Position numbers and translations under genes: made by a program. The notes under the pieces are model-generated. The model was not told where the DNA came from. It ran no database searches and saw nothing but the letters and a program-made list of their open reading frames with translations. From the NCBI GenBank assembly GCA_030834045.1, contig JAURFZ010000050.1, forward strand, positions 1 through 8,503: a stretch of DNA of 8,503 nt, given 5' to 3'. The stretch comes from Burkholderiales bacterium. Its GTDB lineage: Bacteria > Pseudomonadota > Gammaproteobacteria > Burkholderiales > Burkholderiaceae_A. Positions 1-7,141 of this stretch are shown piece by piece; positions within the stretch are counted from its first letter, which is position 1; each line of letters opens with the position of its first letter.

Positions 1-1664
1 ACACCTGTGCCGCCGAGTTCAACACCACCACCTCGTACTTTTATTCCACCTACGAGAAAGAGTGCGAGGCGGCACCCACCGACCGCAAGAAGGTCATGGT
101 GCTAGGTGGTGGGCCGAATCGAATCGGGCAGGGCATTGAGTTCGACTACTGCTGCGTGCATGCGGCCATGGCCTTGCGCGAAGACGGCTTTGAAACCATT
201 ATGGTGAACTGTAACCCCGAGACCGTAAGCACCGACTTTGACACCTCCGACCGGCTTTATTTTGAGCCCCTCACGCTTGAAGACGTTCTTGAAATTGTCG
301 ATAAAGAAAAGCCTGTTGGCGTAATCGTTCAGTACGGTGGTCAGACTCCCTTAAAGCTTGCCAAGGCGCTTGAGGCTGCGGGTGTGCCTATTGTGGGAAC
401 CTCCCCAGAGTCCATCGATATTGCCGAAGACCGGGAACGCTTTCAGAAGCTTTTGCAAAAACTCGAGCTTCATCAACCGCCCAATCGCACGGCCCGTAAT
501 GAAGAAGAGGCTATGCGGCTTGCCCAAGAAATTGGCTACCCCTTGGTGGTGCGCCCAAGTTATGTTCTTGGCGGCCGCGCCATGGAAATTGTTCACGAGC
601 AGCGCGACCTTGAGCGTTACATGCGTGAGGCTGTGAAGGTTTCAAACGACTCCCCCGTTCTGCTCGACCGTTTTCTCAACGACGCCATCGAGGTGGACGT
701 CGACTGCCTTTCGGACGGCAAGCGAGTCTTCATTGGCGGTGTCATGGAACACATTGAGCAGGCGGGTGTGCATTCGGGCGATTCCGCCTGCAGCCTTCCC
801 CCCTATTCGCTCTCGGCCGAGATGGTGTCTGAACTCAAACGTCAGACCGAGGTCATGAGCCGTGCGCTAAATGTTATTGGCCTCATGAATGTGCAGTTTG
901 CCATTCAGGGTGCAACGGTCTTTGTATTGGAAGTCAATCCACGCGCCTCGCGAACGGTGCCCTTTGTTTCAAAGGCTACAGGTCTGCCGCTTGCGAAAAT
1001 TGCCGCCCGCGCCATGCTCGGCATTAGCCTTGATGACCAGGGCCTTGGGGCTGAAGTCACCCCTGGGTATTTCAGCGTCAAAGAGGCGGTCTTTCCCTTT
1101 GTGAAATTTCCTGGCGTTGACACCATCTTGGGCCCTGAGATGAAATCCACAGGCGAGGTCATGGGTGTGGGCCGAAGTTTCGCCGAGGCCTTTGTGAAGT
1201 CTCAGCTTGGGGCGGGTATTCGACTGCCTGAGGCAGTCGCCTCGGCGGCCGGTCTTGCGCCTGCCGCATTTATTAGTATTAAAAACTCCGACAAATCTGG
1301 CGTTGGCGATCTGGCCCGCAAGCTCAATACCCTTGGCTTTCGGCTTATTGCCACTCGCGGAACGGCTGCAGCCATCGCCAGCCTGGGCATTGCGGTAACG
1401 GTTGTTAACAAGGTGGCCGAGGGCCGCCCCCATGTTGTCGACCTTATTAAGAATGGTGGGGTCGCCTTTATTATTAATACGGTTGAAGAAAAGCGCTCGG
1501 CCATGGCCGACTCGCGTTCCATTCGAACCACGGGCCTCTCGCAGCGTATTACCACCTACACAACCTTTGCCGGGGCACGAGCTGCGGTTGACGGCATGCT
1601 TGCTATGACGCAAGCTCGGTTTCAGGTCTACGATCTACAGTCTTTGCATGCCGAGCTGAGCTAG
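1..1664 (+). CDS. carB: Carbamoyl-phosphate synthase large subunit, C-terminal half (5' end outside window)
   Basis: The large subunit of carbamoyl-phosphate synthase makes carbamoyl phosphate from bicarbonate, ammonia (channelled from CarA) and two ATP, for pyrimidine and arginine synthesis in the cytoplasm. The open frame enters at base 3 and reads [20 protein letters not shown] before the Met codon at 96, so that Met is internal and the gene is truncated by the window edge. About 553 residues remain of a family length near 1070. They cover the second ATP-grasp unit, which phosphorylates carbamate: [63 protein letters not shown], and the metal/ATP-binding [19 protein letters not shown]. The C-terminal MGS-like allosteric domain follows, with [24 protein letters not shown] and FIINT. 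In the family this domain binds UMP, ornithine or IMP. It ends 27 bases before greA. No internal damage is seen. Identification is very secure. Confidence 0.98.
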   Translation, partial: TCAAEFNTTTSYFYSTYEKECEAAPTDRKKVMVLGGGPNRIGQGIEFDYCCVHAAMALREDGFETIMVNCNPETVSTDFDTSDRLYFEPLTLEDVLEIVDKEKPVGVIVQYGGQTPLKLAKALEAAGVPIVGTSPESIDIAEDRERFQKLLQKLELHQPPNRTARNEEEAMRLAQEIGYPLVVRPSYVLGGRAMEIVHEQRDLERYMREAVKVSNDSPVLLDRFLNDAIEVDVDCLSDGKRVFIGGVMEHIEQAGVHSGDSACSLPPYSLSAEMVSELKRQTEVMSRALNVIGLMNVQFAIQGATVFVLEVNPRASRTVPFVSKATGLPLAKIAARAMLGISLDDQGLGAEVTPGYFSVKEAVFPFVKFPGVDTILGPEMKSTGEVMGVGRSFAEAFVKSQLGAGIRLPEAVASAAGLAPAAFISIKNSDKSGVGDLARKLNTLGFRLIATRGTAAAIASLGIAVTVVNKVAEGRPHVVDLIKNGGVAFIINTVEEKRSAMADSRSIRTTGLSQRITTYTTFAGARAAVDGMLAMTQARFQVYDLQSLHAELS

Positions 1665-1691
1665 GCAAGGCCCCTTAAAGAAAGAACTGCA

Positions 1692-2168
1692 ATGACCATT
1701 ACCCCTTTAACTGTAAATGGCGCCGAGCTATTGCGAGCCGAACTGCACCGACTTAAGCACGAAGAGCGACCCTCGGTGGTCAATGCCATTGCCGAGGCCC
1801 GCGCCCAGGGCGACCTTTCCGAGAATGCGGAGTACGACGCTGCTAAAGAGCGCCAGGGATTCATTGAGGGCCGCATTGCCGAGCTCGAGTCCAAGCTTGC
1901 GACCGCCCAAATTATTGACCCTAAAGATCTTGAGCAAGACGGCCGCGTTGTTTTTGGAACCTTGGTTCAGCTGCTCGACCTCGAGGCAGACAAAGAAAGT
2001 ACCTACCAAATCGTGGGCGAGGACGAGGCCGATTTAAAAGTCGGAAAGATCTCAATCTCAAGCCCCATTGCAAGGGCCCTCATTGGCAAGTCGGCAGGTG
2101 ATGTGGTCAGTGTTCAGGCCCCGGGTGGCGCTCGTGAGGTCGAAATTCTCGAGGTTCGTTACGGCTAA
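1692..2168 (+). CDS. greA: Transcription elongation factor GreA
   Basis: GreA enters the secondary channel of RNA polymerase and stimulates cleavage of the 3' end of backtracked transcripts, rescuing stalled complexes. The 158-residue product has exactly the usual length. Residues 1 to about 75 form the N-terminal antiparallel coiled coil. Its tip motif GDLSENAEY carries the two acidic residues (D41 and E44) that position the catalytic metal. Residues from about 80 onward form the FKBP-like C-terminal domain that docks on polymerase, including [35 protein letters not shown] and [13 protein letters not shown]. The ATG at 1692 is 27 bases after carB and has only a weak purine-rich stretch (AAAGAAAG) upstream, so it may be translated partly by coupling. 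Its 3' end overlaps the likely start of rlmE. In many relatives yhbY lies near this junction, but it is absent here. Confidence 0.98.
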   Translation: MTITPLTVNGAELLRAELHRLKHEERPSVVNAIAEARAQGDLSENAEYDAAKERQGFIEGRIAELESKLATAQIIDPKDLEQDGRVVFGTLVQLLDLEADKESTYQIVGEDEADLKVGKISISSPIARALIGKSAGDVVSVQAPGGAREVEILEVRYG

Positions 2169-2811
2169 GAACAAGACCAATCGGGCCTGGGTTCAGAGAC
2201 ACATTACCGATCCGTATGTCCGCCAGGCCCAGCAAAGAGGTTACCGATCGCGAGCAGCCTTTAAGCTTTTAGAAATCGACGAGAAAGACCGGCTGCTCCG
2301 ACCTGGCCAGTACATTATCGACCTGGGAGCGGCACCAGGAAGCTGGTCGCAGGTGCTGCGTGAGCGTGTGAGTGGCCAGGCCTCTCGTATTCTGGCCATC
2401 GATCTTCTCCCCATGGACCCCGTCGCAGGCATTGAATTTTTGCAGGGGGACTTCCAAGAGCCTGAAGTTCTCGCCCAAATCGACCAGTGGCTTAACGGGC
2501 GCAGTGTAGACCTTGTTTTATCGGATATGGCCCCCAACTTAAGTGGTGTAGGGGTTGCTGATGCAGCCCGAGTGATGCATTTAGGCGAGCTTGCCCTTGA
2601 GTTCGCAGCCCAGCAGCTCAAGCCCAACGGGGCTTTGCTGGTCAAGACCTTTCAGGGAAGCGGGTTTAGTCAGCTGGTGGAGGCCTTTAAAAAGGTCTTT
2701 CAGAAGGTTAACCAGCGCAAGCCGAGCGCCTCTCGGGCAGAATCCTCTGAGCTTTTTCTTTTAGGACGGGATTTAAAAATTCAATCGAAAACGGATGAAA
2801 CCAAAGTCTAA
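2134..2811 (+). CDS. rlmE: 23S rRNA (uridine-2552-2'-O)-methyltransferase RlmE (start uncertain)
   Basis: RlmE (FtsJ/RrmJ) uses S-adenosylmethionine to methylate the 2'-OH of U2552 in the A-loop of 23S rRNA, a late step in 50S assembly. The Rossmann-fold SAM site is [14 protein letters not shown], followed by the acidic motif AIDLLPMDP and FLQGDF. The four catalytic residues of the family (K-D-K-E) are visible in [30 protein letters not shown] and SSELFLLGR. Homology to relatives begins at AKNKTNRAW, where the family Met position is filled by an ACG codon (2161). The conventional in-frame alternatives are GTG 2134 (225 aa, used here), GTG 2125, GTG 2110 and ATG 2101, all inside greA. The frame stays open back to TTG 2068. 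The gene therefore overlaps greA by about 35 bases or starts at ACG within its last codons. The product is certain; the start is not. ftsH follows after 44 bases. Confidence 0.93.
   Translation: MRSKFSRFVTAKNKTNRAWVQRHITDPYVRQAQQRGYRSRAAFKLLEIDEKDRLLRPGQYIIDLGAAPGSWSQVLRERVSGQASRILAIDLLPMDPVAGIEFLQGDFQEPEVLAQIDQWLNGRSVDLVLSDMAPNLSGVGVADAARVMHLGELALEFAAQQLKPNGALLVKTFQGSGFSQLVEAFKKVFQKVNQRKPSASRAESSELFLLGRDLKIQSKTDETKV
2151..2155 (+). promoter_or_regulatory. Shine-Dalgarno-like GAGGT before the ACG codon of rlmE
   Basis: GAGGT lies five bases before the ACG at 2161, which aligns with the start Met of related RlmE proteins. It also encodes Glu-Val in the GreA C-terminus, so its presence may owe something to GreA protein sequence. 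It bears on whether rlmE starts at ACG 2161 or at an upstream GTG/ATG inside greA. Functional status is inference. Confidence 0.35.
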
Positions 2812-2842
2812 GCCGGGTATCCTACGTTTTTGGGTCTTTCCC

Positions 2843-2848
2843 AAGGAG
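2843..2848 (+). promoter_or_regulatory. Ribosome binding site of ftsH
   Basis: AAGGAG stands seven bases upstream of the GTG at 2856. This fixes the ftsH start at a GTG codon, giving [13 protein letters not shown], which matches the family's N-terminal membrane anchor. A short perfect stem (TTGGG 2830-2834 with CCCAA 2840-2844) takes in the first two bases of the site. Confidence 0.75.
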
Positions 2849-2855
2849 CAACGCA

Positions 2856-4751
2856 GTGAATAATGTGTTTTCTAAAGTGGCCATTTGGATGGTCATTGCC
2901 CTCGTCCTCTTTTCGGTCTTCCGTCAGTTCGACGGTGGTCAGCAGCGAGGCTTGGAAATCTCCTATTCCCAGTTCATGGAAGAGGCGCGTCAGGGGCGTA
3001 TTCGCTCGGCCGTAATCGACAATCAAACGGTCCGCGCAGTCACCACGGATGAGCGTCCTATTGTGGTCAACACCCCGCAAGACCTCTGGATGGTCTCCGA
3101 CCTTATGAAATACGGTGTGGCCATCTCTTCAAAGGCCGCCGAGCAGCCCTCTTTGCTCATGAGCATCTTCGTTTCATGGTTCCCCATGCTTCTTCTTATC
3201 GCCGTCTGGGTGTTCTTTATGCGCCAGATGCAGGGCGGCGGTCGAGGCGGTGCCTTTTCATTTGGCAAAAGCAAAGCCCGTATGCTCGATGAAAACAACA
3301 ACACCATTACCTTTGCAGACGTCGCCGGTTGCGACGAGGCCAAAGAAGAGGTGCATGAGTTTGTTGAATTCTTGCGCGATCCTTCCAAGTTTCAAAAACT
3401 TGGCGGGCGCATTCCGCGAGGCGCGCTGATGGTGGGTTCCCCTGGAACTGGAAAAACCCTGCTGGCCAAGGCCATTGCGGGCGAAGCCAAGGTACCGTTT
3501 TTCTCCATTTCCGGCTCCGACTTTGTTGAAATGTTTGTGGGTGTGGGTGCGGCGCGGGTTCGCGACATGTTTGAGAATGCCAAGAAGCATGCGCCCTGTA
3601 TTATTTTTATCGATGAAATCGATGCCGTGGGCCGCCAGCGAGGCGCAGGCCTAGGCGGTGGTAACGACGAGCGCGAGCAGACCCTTAACCAAATGTTGGT
3701 CGAGATGGATGGCTTTGAGACCAACCAGGGCATTATTGTTATTGCCGCAACCAACCGCCCAGACGTGTTGGATCCCGCGCTGTTGCGTCCGGGTCGTTTC
3801 GACCGCCAGGTGGTTGTTCCGCTACCGGATATTCGCGGCCGTGAGCAGATTCTTAGCGTCCACATGCGTAAGGTTCCCATGGCACCCGACGTCAAGGCCG
3901 ATATTCTGGCCCGTGGCACACCAGGCATGTCCGGGGCCGATCTTGCCAACCTCGTGAATGAGGCGGCTCTGTTTGCCGCACGTCGCAATGGGCGGCTTGT
4001 TGAAATGGACGACTTTGAGAAGGCCAAAGATAAAATTCTTATGGGTGCTGAACGTCGTTCAGTGGTTATGCCCGAAGAAGAGCGCAAAAATACGGCCTAT
4101 CACGAGTCGGGTCATGCTCTTGTGGCCCGTCTTATGCCGAAGACTGACCCTGTGCACAAGGTCACCATCATTCCGCGAGGTCGAGCATTGGGCGTAACCA
4201 TGCAGTTGCCCGAAGGCGACCGTTACAGCATGGACAAAGACCGAATGCTTAGTACCATTGCTGTCTTGTTCGGTGGTCGGATTGCTGAAGAGGTCTTCAT
4301 GGACCAAATGACGACTGGCGCCTCCAACGACTTCGAACGAGCTACAGCCATGGCCCGTGACATGGTTACTCGCTACGGCATGAGCGATGCGCTTGGCCCC
4401 ATGGTCTATGCCGAGAATGAGGGTGAGGTTTTCTTGGGCCGCTCCATTACCAAAACCACGCATGTGTCGGAATCCACCATGCAAAAGGTGGATGGCGAGA
4501 TTCGTCGCATCATCGATGAGCAGTACGCAGTGGCCCGAAAGCTTATTGAGGACAACCAAGAAAAAATGCATGCCATGGCCAAGGCGCTGCTCGAATGGGA
4601 AACCATCGATGCCGATCAAATTGAGGACATCATGCAGGGTCGTTCACCGCGCCCACCCAAGCAGTCGGGCACAGGCGGTGGCGGCGGTAATGCACCTTCT
4701 AGCTCGGGGGGCGCTGCTGTGGCCACCGACGGGGCAGCAGCACCGGCCTAA
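2856..4751 (+). CDS. ftsH: ATP-dependent zinc metalloprotease FtsH
   Basis: FtsH is a hexameric inner-membrane AAA+ protease that extracts and degrades damaged membrane proteins and short-lived regulators. The 631-residue product is full length. Transmembrane helix 1 is at about residues 5-23. A periplasmic domain follows to about 100, and transmembrane helix 2 spans about 103-122. The AAA+ domain has Walker A GSPGTGKT (194-201), Walker B IIFIDEID (249-256), the pore motif [13 protein letters not shown] and the second region of homology [19 protein letters not shown]. The protease domain has the zinc site HESGH (416-420), with D492 in [12 protein letters not shown] as the likely third ligand. 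The tail from about 605 is Gly/Ala/Ser-rich and probably disordered. Position 2 of the Walker A loop is Ser where E. coli FtsH has Pro. The start is GTG 2856 with a good AAGGAG. It lies downstream of rlmE as in E. coli, and a terminator hairpin follows closely. Confidence 0.98.
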   Translation: MNNVFSKVAIWMVIALVLFSVFRQFDGGQQRGLEISYSQFMEEARQGRIRSAVIDNQTVRAVTTDERPIVVNTPQDLWMVSDLMKYGVAISSKAAEQPSLLMSIFVSWFPMLLLIAVWVFFMRQMQGGGRGGAFSFGKSKARMLDENNNTITFADVAGCDEAKEEVHEFVEFLRDPSKFQKLGGRIPRGALMVGSPGTGKTLLAKAIAGEAKVPFFSISGSDFVEMFVGVGAARVRDMFENAKKHAPCIIFIDEIDAVGRQRGAGLGGGNDEREQTLNQMLVEMDGFETNQGIIVIAATNRPDVLDPALLRPGRFDRQVVVPLPDIRGREQILSVHMRKVPMAPDVKADILARGTPGMSGADLANLVNEAALFAARRNGRLVEMDDFEKAKDKILMGAERRSVVMPEEERKNTAYHESGHALVARLMPKTDPVHKVTIIPRGRALGVTMQLPEGDRYSMDKDRMLSTIAVLFGGRIAEEVFMDQMTTGASNDFERATAMARDMVTRYGMSDALGPMVYAENEGEVFLGRSITKTTHVSESTMQKVDGEIRRIIDEQYAVARKLIEDNQEKMHAMAKALLEWETIDADQIEDIMQGRSPRPPKQSGTGGGGGNAPSSSGGAAVATDGAAAPA

Positions 4752-4753
4752 GG
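4749..4753 (+). promoter_or_regulatory. Shine-Dalgarno-like TAAGG for the TTG start of folP
   Basis: TAAGG overlaps the ftsH stop codon and is followed, after six bases, by TTG at 4760. This is the only ATG, GTG or TTG codon in the folP frame between the ftsH stop and 4853 that could start a complete protein. The overlap would suit translational coupling from ftsH. It supports the TTG start, but only by spacing and base match. Confidence 0.45.
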
Positions 4754-4759
4754 CTAGGG

Positions 4760-5662
4760 TTGAGTCTGCCTACTGCCTCTGTTGAAAAAAGCCAGGTCCT
4801 TGACCTGGCTTTTTTTCTTTGTGGTCGTTACCGGCTCGCACGTAACCGACCCTTGGTGATGGGTATTCTGAACGTCACGCCCGACTCCTTTTCAGATGGT
4901 GGTCAACACTTTAGTCCGTCAGCAGCCCTTGATGCTGCCCAGCTAATGAAAGAGCAGGGCGTTGACATTCTGGACGTCGGCGCCGAAAGCACCCGGCCCG
5001 GCGCAGACCCGGTCTCCGAAGACGAGGAGCTAAGAAGGCTCATCCCTGTCTTGGAAGGTCTGCAGGCGCTCGGCCTACCTATTTCGCTTGACAGTCGCCG
5101 CCCCCGGGTGGTGCGCCAGGGGCTTGATCTTGGTGTCGACCTTATTAATGACGTGACAGGTTTTCGTGACCCAGACATGCAGGCCTTGTTGCAACTGCCT
5201 CAGGCAAAACACTGCGGGGTCTGCATCATGCACATGCAGGGCGAGCCGCAGACCATGCAGGCCGATCCACGCTATGAACATGTCGTCGAAGAGGTCTTTG
5301 GTTTTCTAACGCAGCAGGCCAAGCATTTATTGGCCCAAGGCGTTGACTCTGAGCGTATTTTGCTTGACCCAGGCTTTGGCTTTGGAAAAACGCTTCATCA
5401 CAACCTTGCCCTGCTTAACGCTTTAGACAAACCTGCTATGCACGGCCATGTGCTTGTCGGCCTCTCGCGCAAGCGAATGATTGGCGAGCTAACAGGCCAC
5501 CATGGCCCACCGGCCGAGCGTCTTGGCGGAAGCCTTGCGGCGGCACTCTATGCAGCCTTCTACAAGGGGGTCGCGGTCGTAAGGGTGCACGATGTTCAGG
5601 CCACTGTTCAGGCGTTTACGCTTTGGAACGCTCTCGGCGTCCGGGCACCGGCTGGGTCCTAG
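4760..5662 (+). CDS. folP: Dihydropteroate synthase (TTG start proposed)
   Basis: FolP condenses 6-hydroxymethyl-7,8-dihydropterin diphosphate with p-aminobenzoate to give 7,8-dihydropteroate, the folate-pathway step targeted by sulfonamides. The TIM-barrel signatures are all present: MGILNVTPDSFSDGG (34-48), LDVGAESTRPGA (71-82), ISLDSRRPRV (108-117), LINDVTGFRDPDM, VCIMHMQGEPQTMQ (154-167), LLDPGFGFGKTLHHN (201-215), VGLSRKRMIG (233-242) with the substrate-contacting Lys, and VRVHDV (274-279). From TTG 4760 the protein is 300 residues, about 16 longer at the N-terminus than E. coli FolP. The family-conserved stretch starts at FLCGRYRL, which is encoded partly by the T-tract of the terminator at 4785-4816. 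There is no ATG, GTG or TTG between 4763 and 4852. Starting at TTG 4853, GTG 4856 or ATG 4859 would remove the first beta strand. The function is certain and the start is not. glmM follows after 45 bases. Confidence 0.95.
   Translation: MSLPTASVEKSQVLDLAFFLCGRYRLARNRPLVMGILNVTPDSFSDGGQHFSPSAALDAAQLMKEQGVDILDVGAESTRPGADPVSEDEELRRLIPVLEGLQALGLPISLDSRRPRVVRQGLDLGVDLINDVTGFRDPDMQALLQLPQAKHCGVCIMHMQGEPQTMQADPRYEHVVEEVFGFLTQQAKHLLAQGVDSERILLDPGFGFGKTLHHNLALLNALDKPAMHGHVLVGLSRKRMIGELTGHHGPPAERLGGSLAAALYAAFYKGVAVVRVHDVQATVQAFTLWNALGVRAPAGS
4785..4816 (+). terminator. Intrinsic terminator hairpin after ftsH, inside the 5' end of folP
   Basis: The eight-base stem GCCAGGTC (4791-4798) pairs perfectly with GACCTGGC (4802-4809) across a three-base loop. 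It is flanked by six A (4785-4790) and seven T (4810-4816), so the stem can extend to about 14 pairs and could end transcription from either direction. It lies 33 bases after the ftsH stop and is the strongest terminator in the window. It also falls wholly within the folP reading frame if folP starts at TTG 4760. It may act as a partial terminator or attenuator rather than a full stop. Confidence 0.85.
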
Positions 5663-5691
5663 GCAGCAACAGGCCTTGGTCTTCGGCCGGC

Positions 5692-5697
5692 TACAAT
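5692..5697 (+). promoter_or_regulatory. -10-like TACAAT just upstream of glmM
   Basis: TACAAT matches the sigma-70 -10 consensus at five of six positions and sits ten bases before the glmM ATG. No good -35 hexamer is found at 16-18 bases (ACAGGC is the 17-base candidate). If used, transcription would begin around 5704, leaving a leader of only a few bases. This fits the lack of a visible Shine-Dalgarno sequence before glmM. It is a motif match only. Confidence 0.35.
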
Positions 5698-5707
5698 ACG
5701 ACCAACC

Positions 5708-7045
5708 ATGACAAGACAATACTTTGGAACCGACGGTATTCGTGGTCGGGTGGGCCAACACCCTATTACCCCCGACTTTGTCTTAAGACTGGGCATGGCT
5801 GCAGGCCGCGTTCTTGGCCAGCATCACGAGGAACCCACCGTACTTATTGGCAAGGACACCCGCATCTCTGGTTACATGCTCGAGGCTGCGCTTGAGGCGG
5901 GCTTTGCCAGTGCGGGGGTCGATGTGGTGCTTGCAGGCCCAATGCCCACTCCCGCCATTGCCTATCTCACCCGAACGCTCAGGCTATCGGCCGGGGTTGT
6001 TATTAGTGCCTCGCACAACCTTTTTGAAGACAACGGCATTAAGTTCTTTGATGGTCAGGGCGAAAAACTGCCTGACGCCATGGAGCTTGAAATTGAGCAG
6101 GCCCTTGAAAAGCCGCTGGTCTGTGCTGATGCTCAGATGTTGGGCAAGGCCCGTCGTCTGCCTGATGCGGCAGGTCGCTACATTGAGTTCTGTAAAGGCA
6201 GCTTTTCGTCTAAGCTTTCTTTGCGCGGGCTTCGGCTGGTGGTCGATGCCGCGCATGGCGCGGCCTACCATGTGGCGGCCGATGTTTTTCACGAGCTTGG
6301 CGCGGAAGTCATTCGCATGGGCCATGAGCCCGATGGATTCAATATCAACCAGAACCTCGGTGCCGCAAGCCCCGAAGCCATGGCGCGCAAGGTGGTCGAG
6401 GCTCGTGCCGACTACGGCATTGCCCTTGATGGCGATGGCGATCGGGTGGCCATTGCGGATTCCAAAGGCAGGCTTTACAACGGCGATGAGCTTCTTTATG
6501 CCCTGGTGAAGTCAAGGGTTCGCCACAAAGGACGTGCCCATGTGCAGGGCGTGGTGGGCACACTGATGTCGAACCTCGCTCTTGAAAAAAAGGTAGAAAG
6601 CCTTGGCCTTGAGTTTCGTCGCGCCAAGGTGGGCGACCGCTATGTGCTGGAGATGCTCAAAGAAACAGGTTGGGAGCTTGGTGGAGAATCCTCAGGCCAT
6701 ATTCTTTGCCTCGATAAGCACACCACGGGCGATGGCATCGTAAGTGCCTTGCAGGTTCTATCGGCGCTGGTCTGGTCCGAGCAAAGCCTCGACGACTACC
6801 TAAGTGACCTTCAGCTCTATCCTCAGGTCATGATCAACAAGCCCATCTCCTCCGACATGAACTGGCGGGAGCACCCAGAGTTTCAAAAGGTCTATGCTCA
6901 GGCCGCGAAGGCTCTGCAGGGCGAGGGCCGTCTTCTAATTCGGCCCTCGGGCACCGAGCCTGTGCTACGCATTATGGTGGAGTCTCCGGATAAGGCCCAG
7001 GCCACAAACTGGGCGCAAGCGCTTGCGCAGGCCTTGGACAACTAG
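5708..7045 (+). CDS. glmM: Phosphoglucosamine mutase
   Basis: GlmM interconverts glucosamine-6-phosphate and glucosamine-1-phosphate, feeding UDP-GlcNAc for peptidoglycan and lipopolysaccharide. The 445 residues equal the E. coli length. The N-terminus [11 protein letters not shown] and the motif [18 protein letters not shown] are typical. The phosphoserine loop is [18 protein letters not shown], with S102 as the catalytic serine. The metal loop is [12 protein letters not shown] (Asp 241, 243, 245). The sugar-specificity loop is GGESSGHI and the phosphate-binding loop is [14 protein letters not shown] near the C-terminus. The residue after SASHN is Leu (CTT, 6020-6022) where the family almost always has Pro. 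The ATG at 5708 has no clear Shine-Dalgarno sequence and a -10-like TACAAT ten bases upstream. Its place directly after folP matches the order in E. coli and betaproteobacteria. Confidence 0.98.
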   Translation: MTRQYFGTDGIRGRVGQHPITPDFVLRLGMAAGRVLGQHHEEPTVLIGKDTRISGYMLEAALEAGFASAGVDVVLAGPMPTPAIAYLTRTLRLSAGVVISASHNLFEDNGIKFFDGQGEKLPDAMELEIEQALEKPLVCADAQMLGKARRLPDAAGRYIEFCKGSFSSKLSLRGLRLVVDAAHGAAYHVAADVFHELGAEVIRMGHEPDGFNINQNLGAASPEAMARKVVEARADYGIALDGDGDRVAIADSKGRLYNGDELLYALVKSRVRHKGRAHVQGVVGTLMSNLALEKKVESLGLEFRRAKVGDRYVLEMLKETGWELGGESSGHILCLDKHTTGDGIVSALQVLSALVWSEQSLDDYLSDLQLYPQVMINKPISSDMNWREHPEFQKVYAQAAKALQGEGRLLIRPSGTEPVLRIMVESPDKAQATNWAQALAQALDN

Positions 7046-7141
7046 GTGAAGTAACAGAACTGTCACAGCCCCGGTTCAGACTCGCTTTCGTAGTTTTTTA
7101 AACTGACTAAGAACGCCGATTCAGATCTAAAGGAAGCCCAG
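7046..7141 (+). promoter_or_regulatory. glmM-gap spacer: possible promoter and weak hairpins upstream of the arsenate genes
   Basis: This 96-base spacer is the longest in the window. It holds a weak promoter candidate, TTCAGA (7075-7080) and TAAACT (7099-7104) with an 18-base spacer, each matching four of six consensus positions. An imperfect hairpin (7080-7094, ACTCG with CGTAGT, one bulge) runs into a T-tract to 7099 and could be a poor terminator for glmM. Short dyads include ACAGAACTGT (7056-7065) and AGTTTTTTAAACT (7092-7104). Any of these could be an operator, but none clearly matches the ArsR-type consensus as I know it. All assignments here are tentative. Confidence 0.3.
7129..7136 (+). 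promoter_or_regulatory. Ribosome binding site of the GAPDH gene
   Basis: AAAGGAAG lies five bases before the ATG at 7142. It supports that start, which gives the N-terminal NAD-binding sequence [13 protein letters not shown] expected of the family. Confidence 0.8.

Noticed and set aside
96..98. ATG as the start of a 522-residue protein
   Set aside because: The frame is open to base 3 and the upstream residues (TCAAEF...[10 protein letters not shown]) match the middle of CarB, so this Met is internal.
969..1613. 214-codon open frame on the - strand within carB
   Set aside because: It lies wholly opposite a conserved coding region and has no recognisable domain. Such frames are a by-product of codon bias in GC-rich genes.
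2592..2620. CTTGAG followed by a C-rich stretch, as a sigma-32 promoter for ftsH inside rlmE
   Set aside because: Spacing and the -10 part do not match the heat-shock consensus, and the sequence encodes conserved RlmE residues.
2830..2844. TTGGG-TCTTT-CCCAA stem touching the ftsH Shine-Dalgarno site as a possible RNA thermosensor
   Set aside because: The stem has only five pairs and covers only the first two A of the site, leaving GGAG free. This is too weak to claim regulation.
3392..4087. 231-codon open frame on the - strand within ftsH
   Set aside because: It overlaps the AAA+ domain coding sequence, its translation is Ser/Arg/Pro-rich low-information sequence, and there is no start context.
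5814..6509. 231-codon open frame on the + strand within glmM in another frame
   Set aside because: It is a shadow of glmM. The translation is rich in Arg, Leu and Trp without domain features.
7123..7128. AGATCT palindrome before the gap ribosome binding site as an operator
   Set aside because: A six-base palindrome is expected by chance, and there is no second copy or longer symmetry around it.
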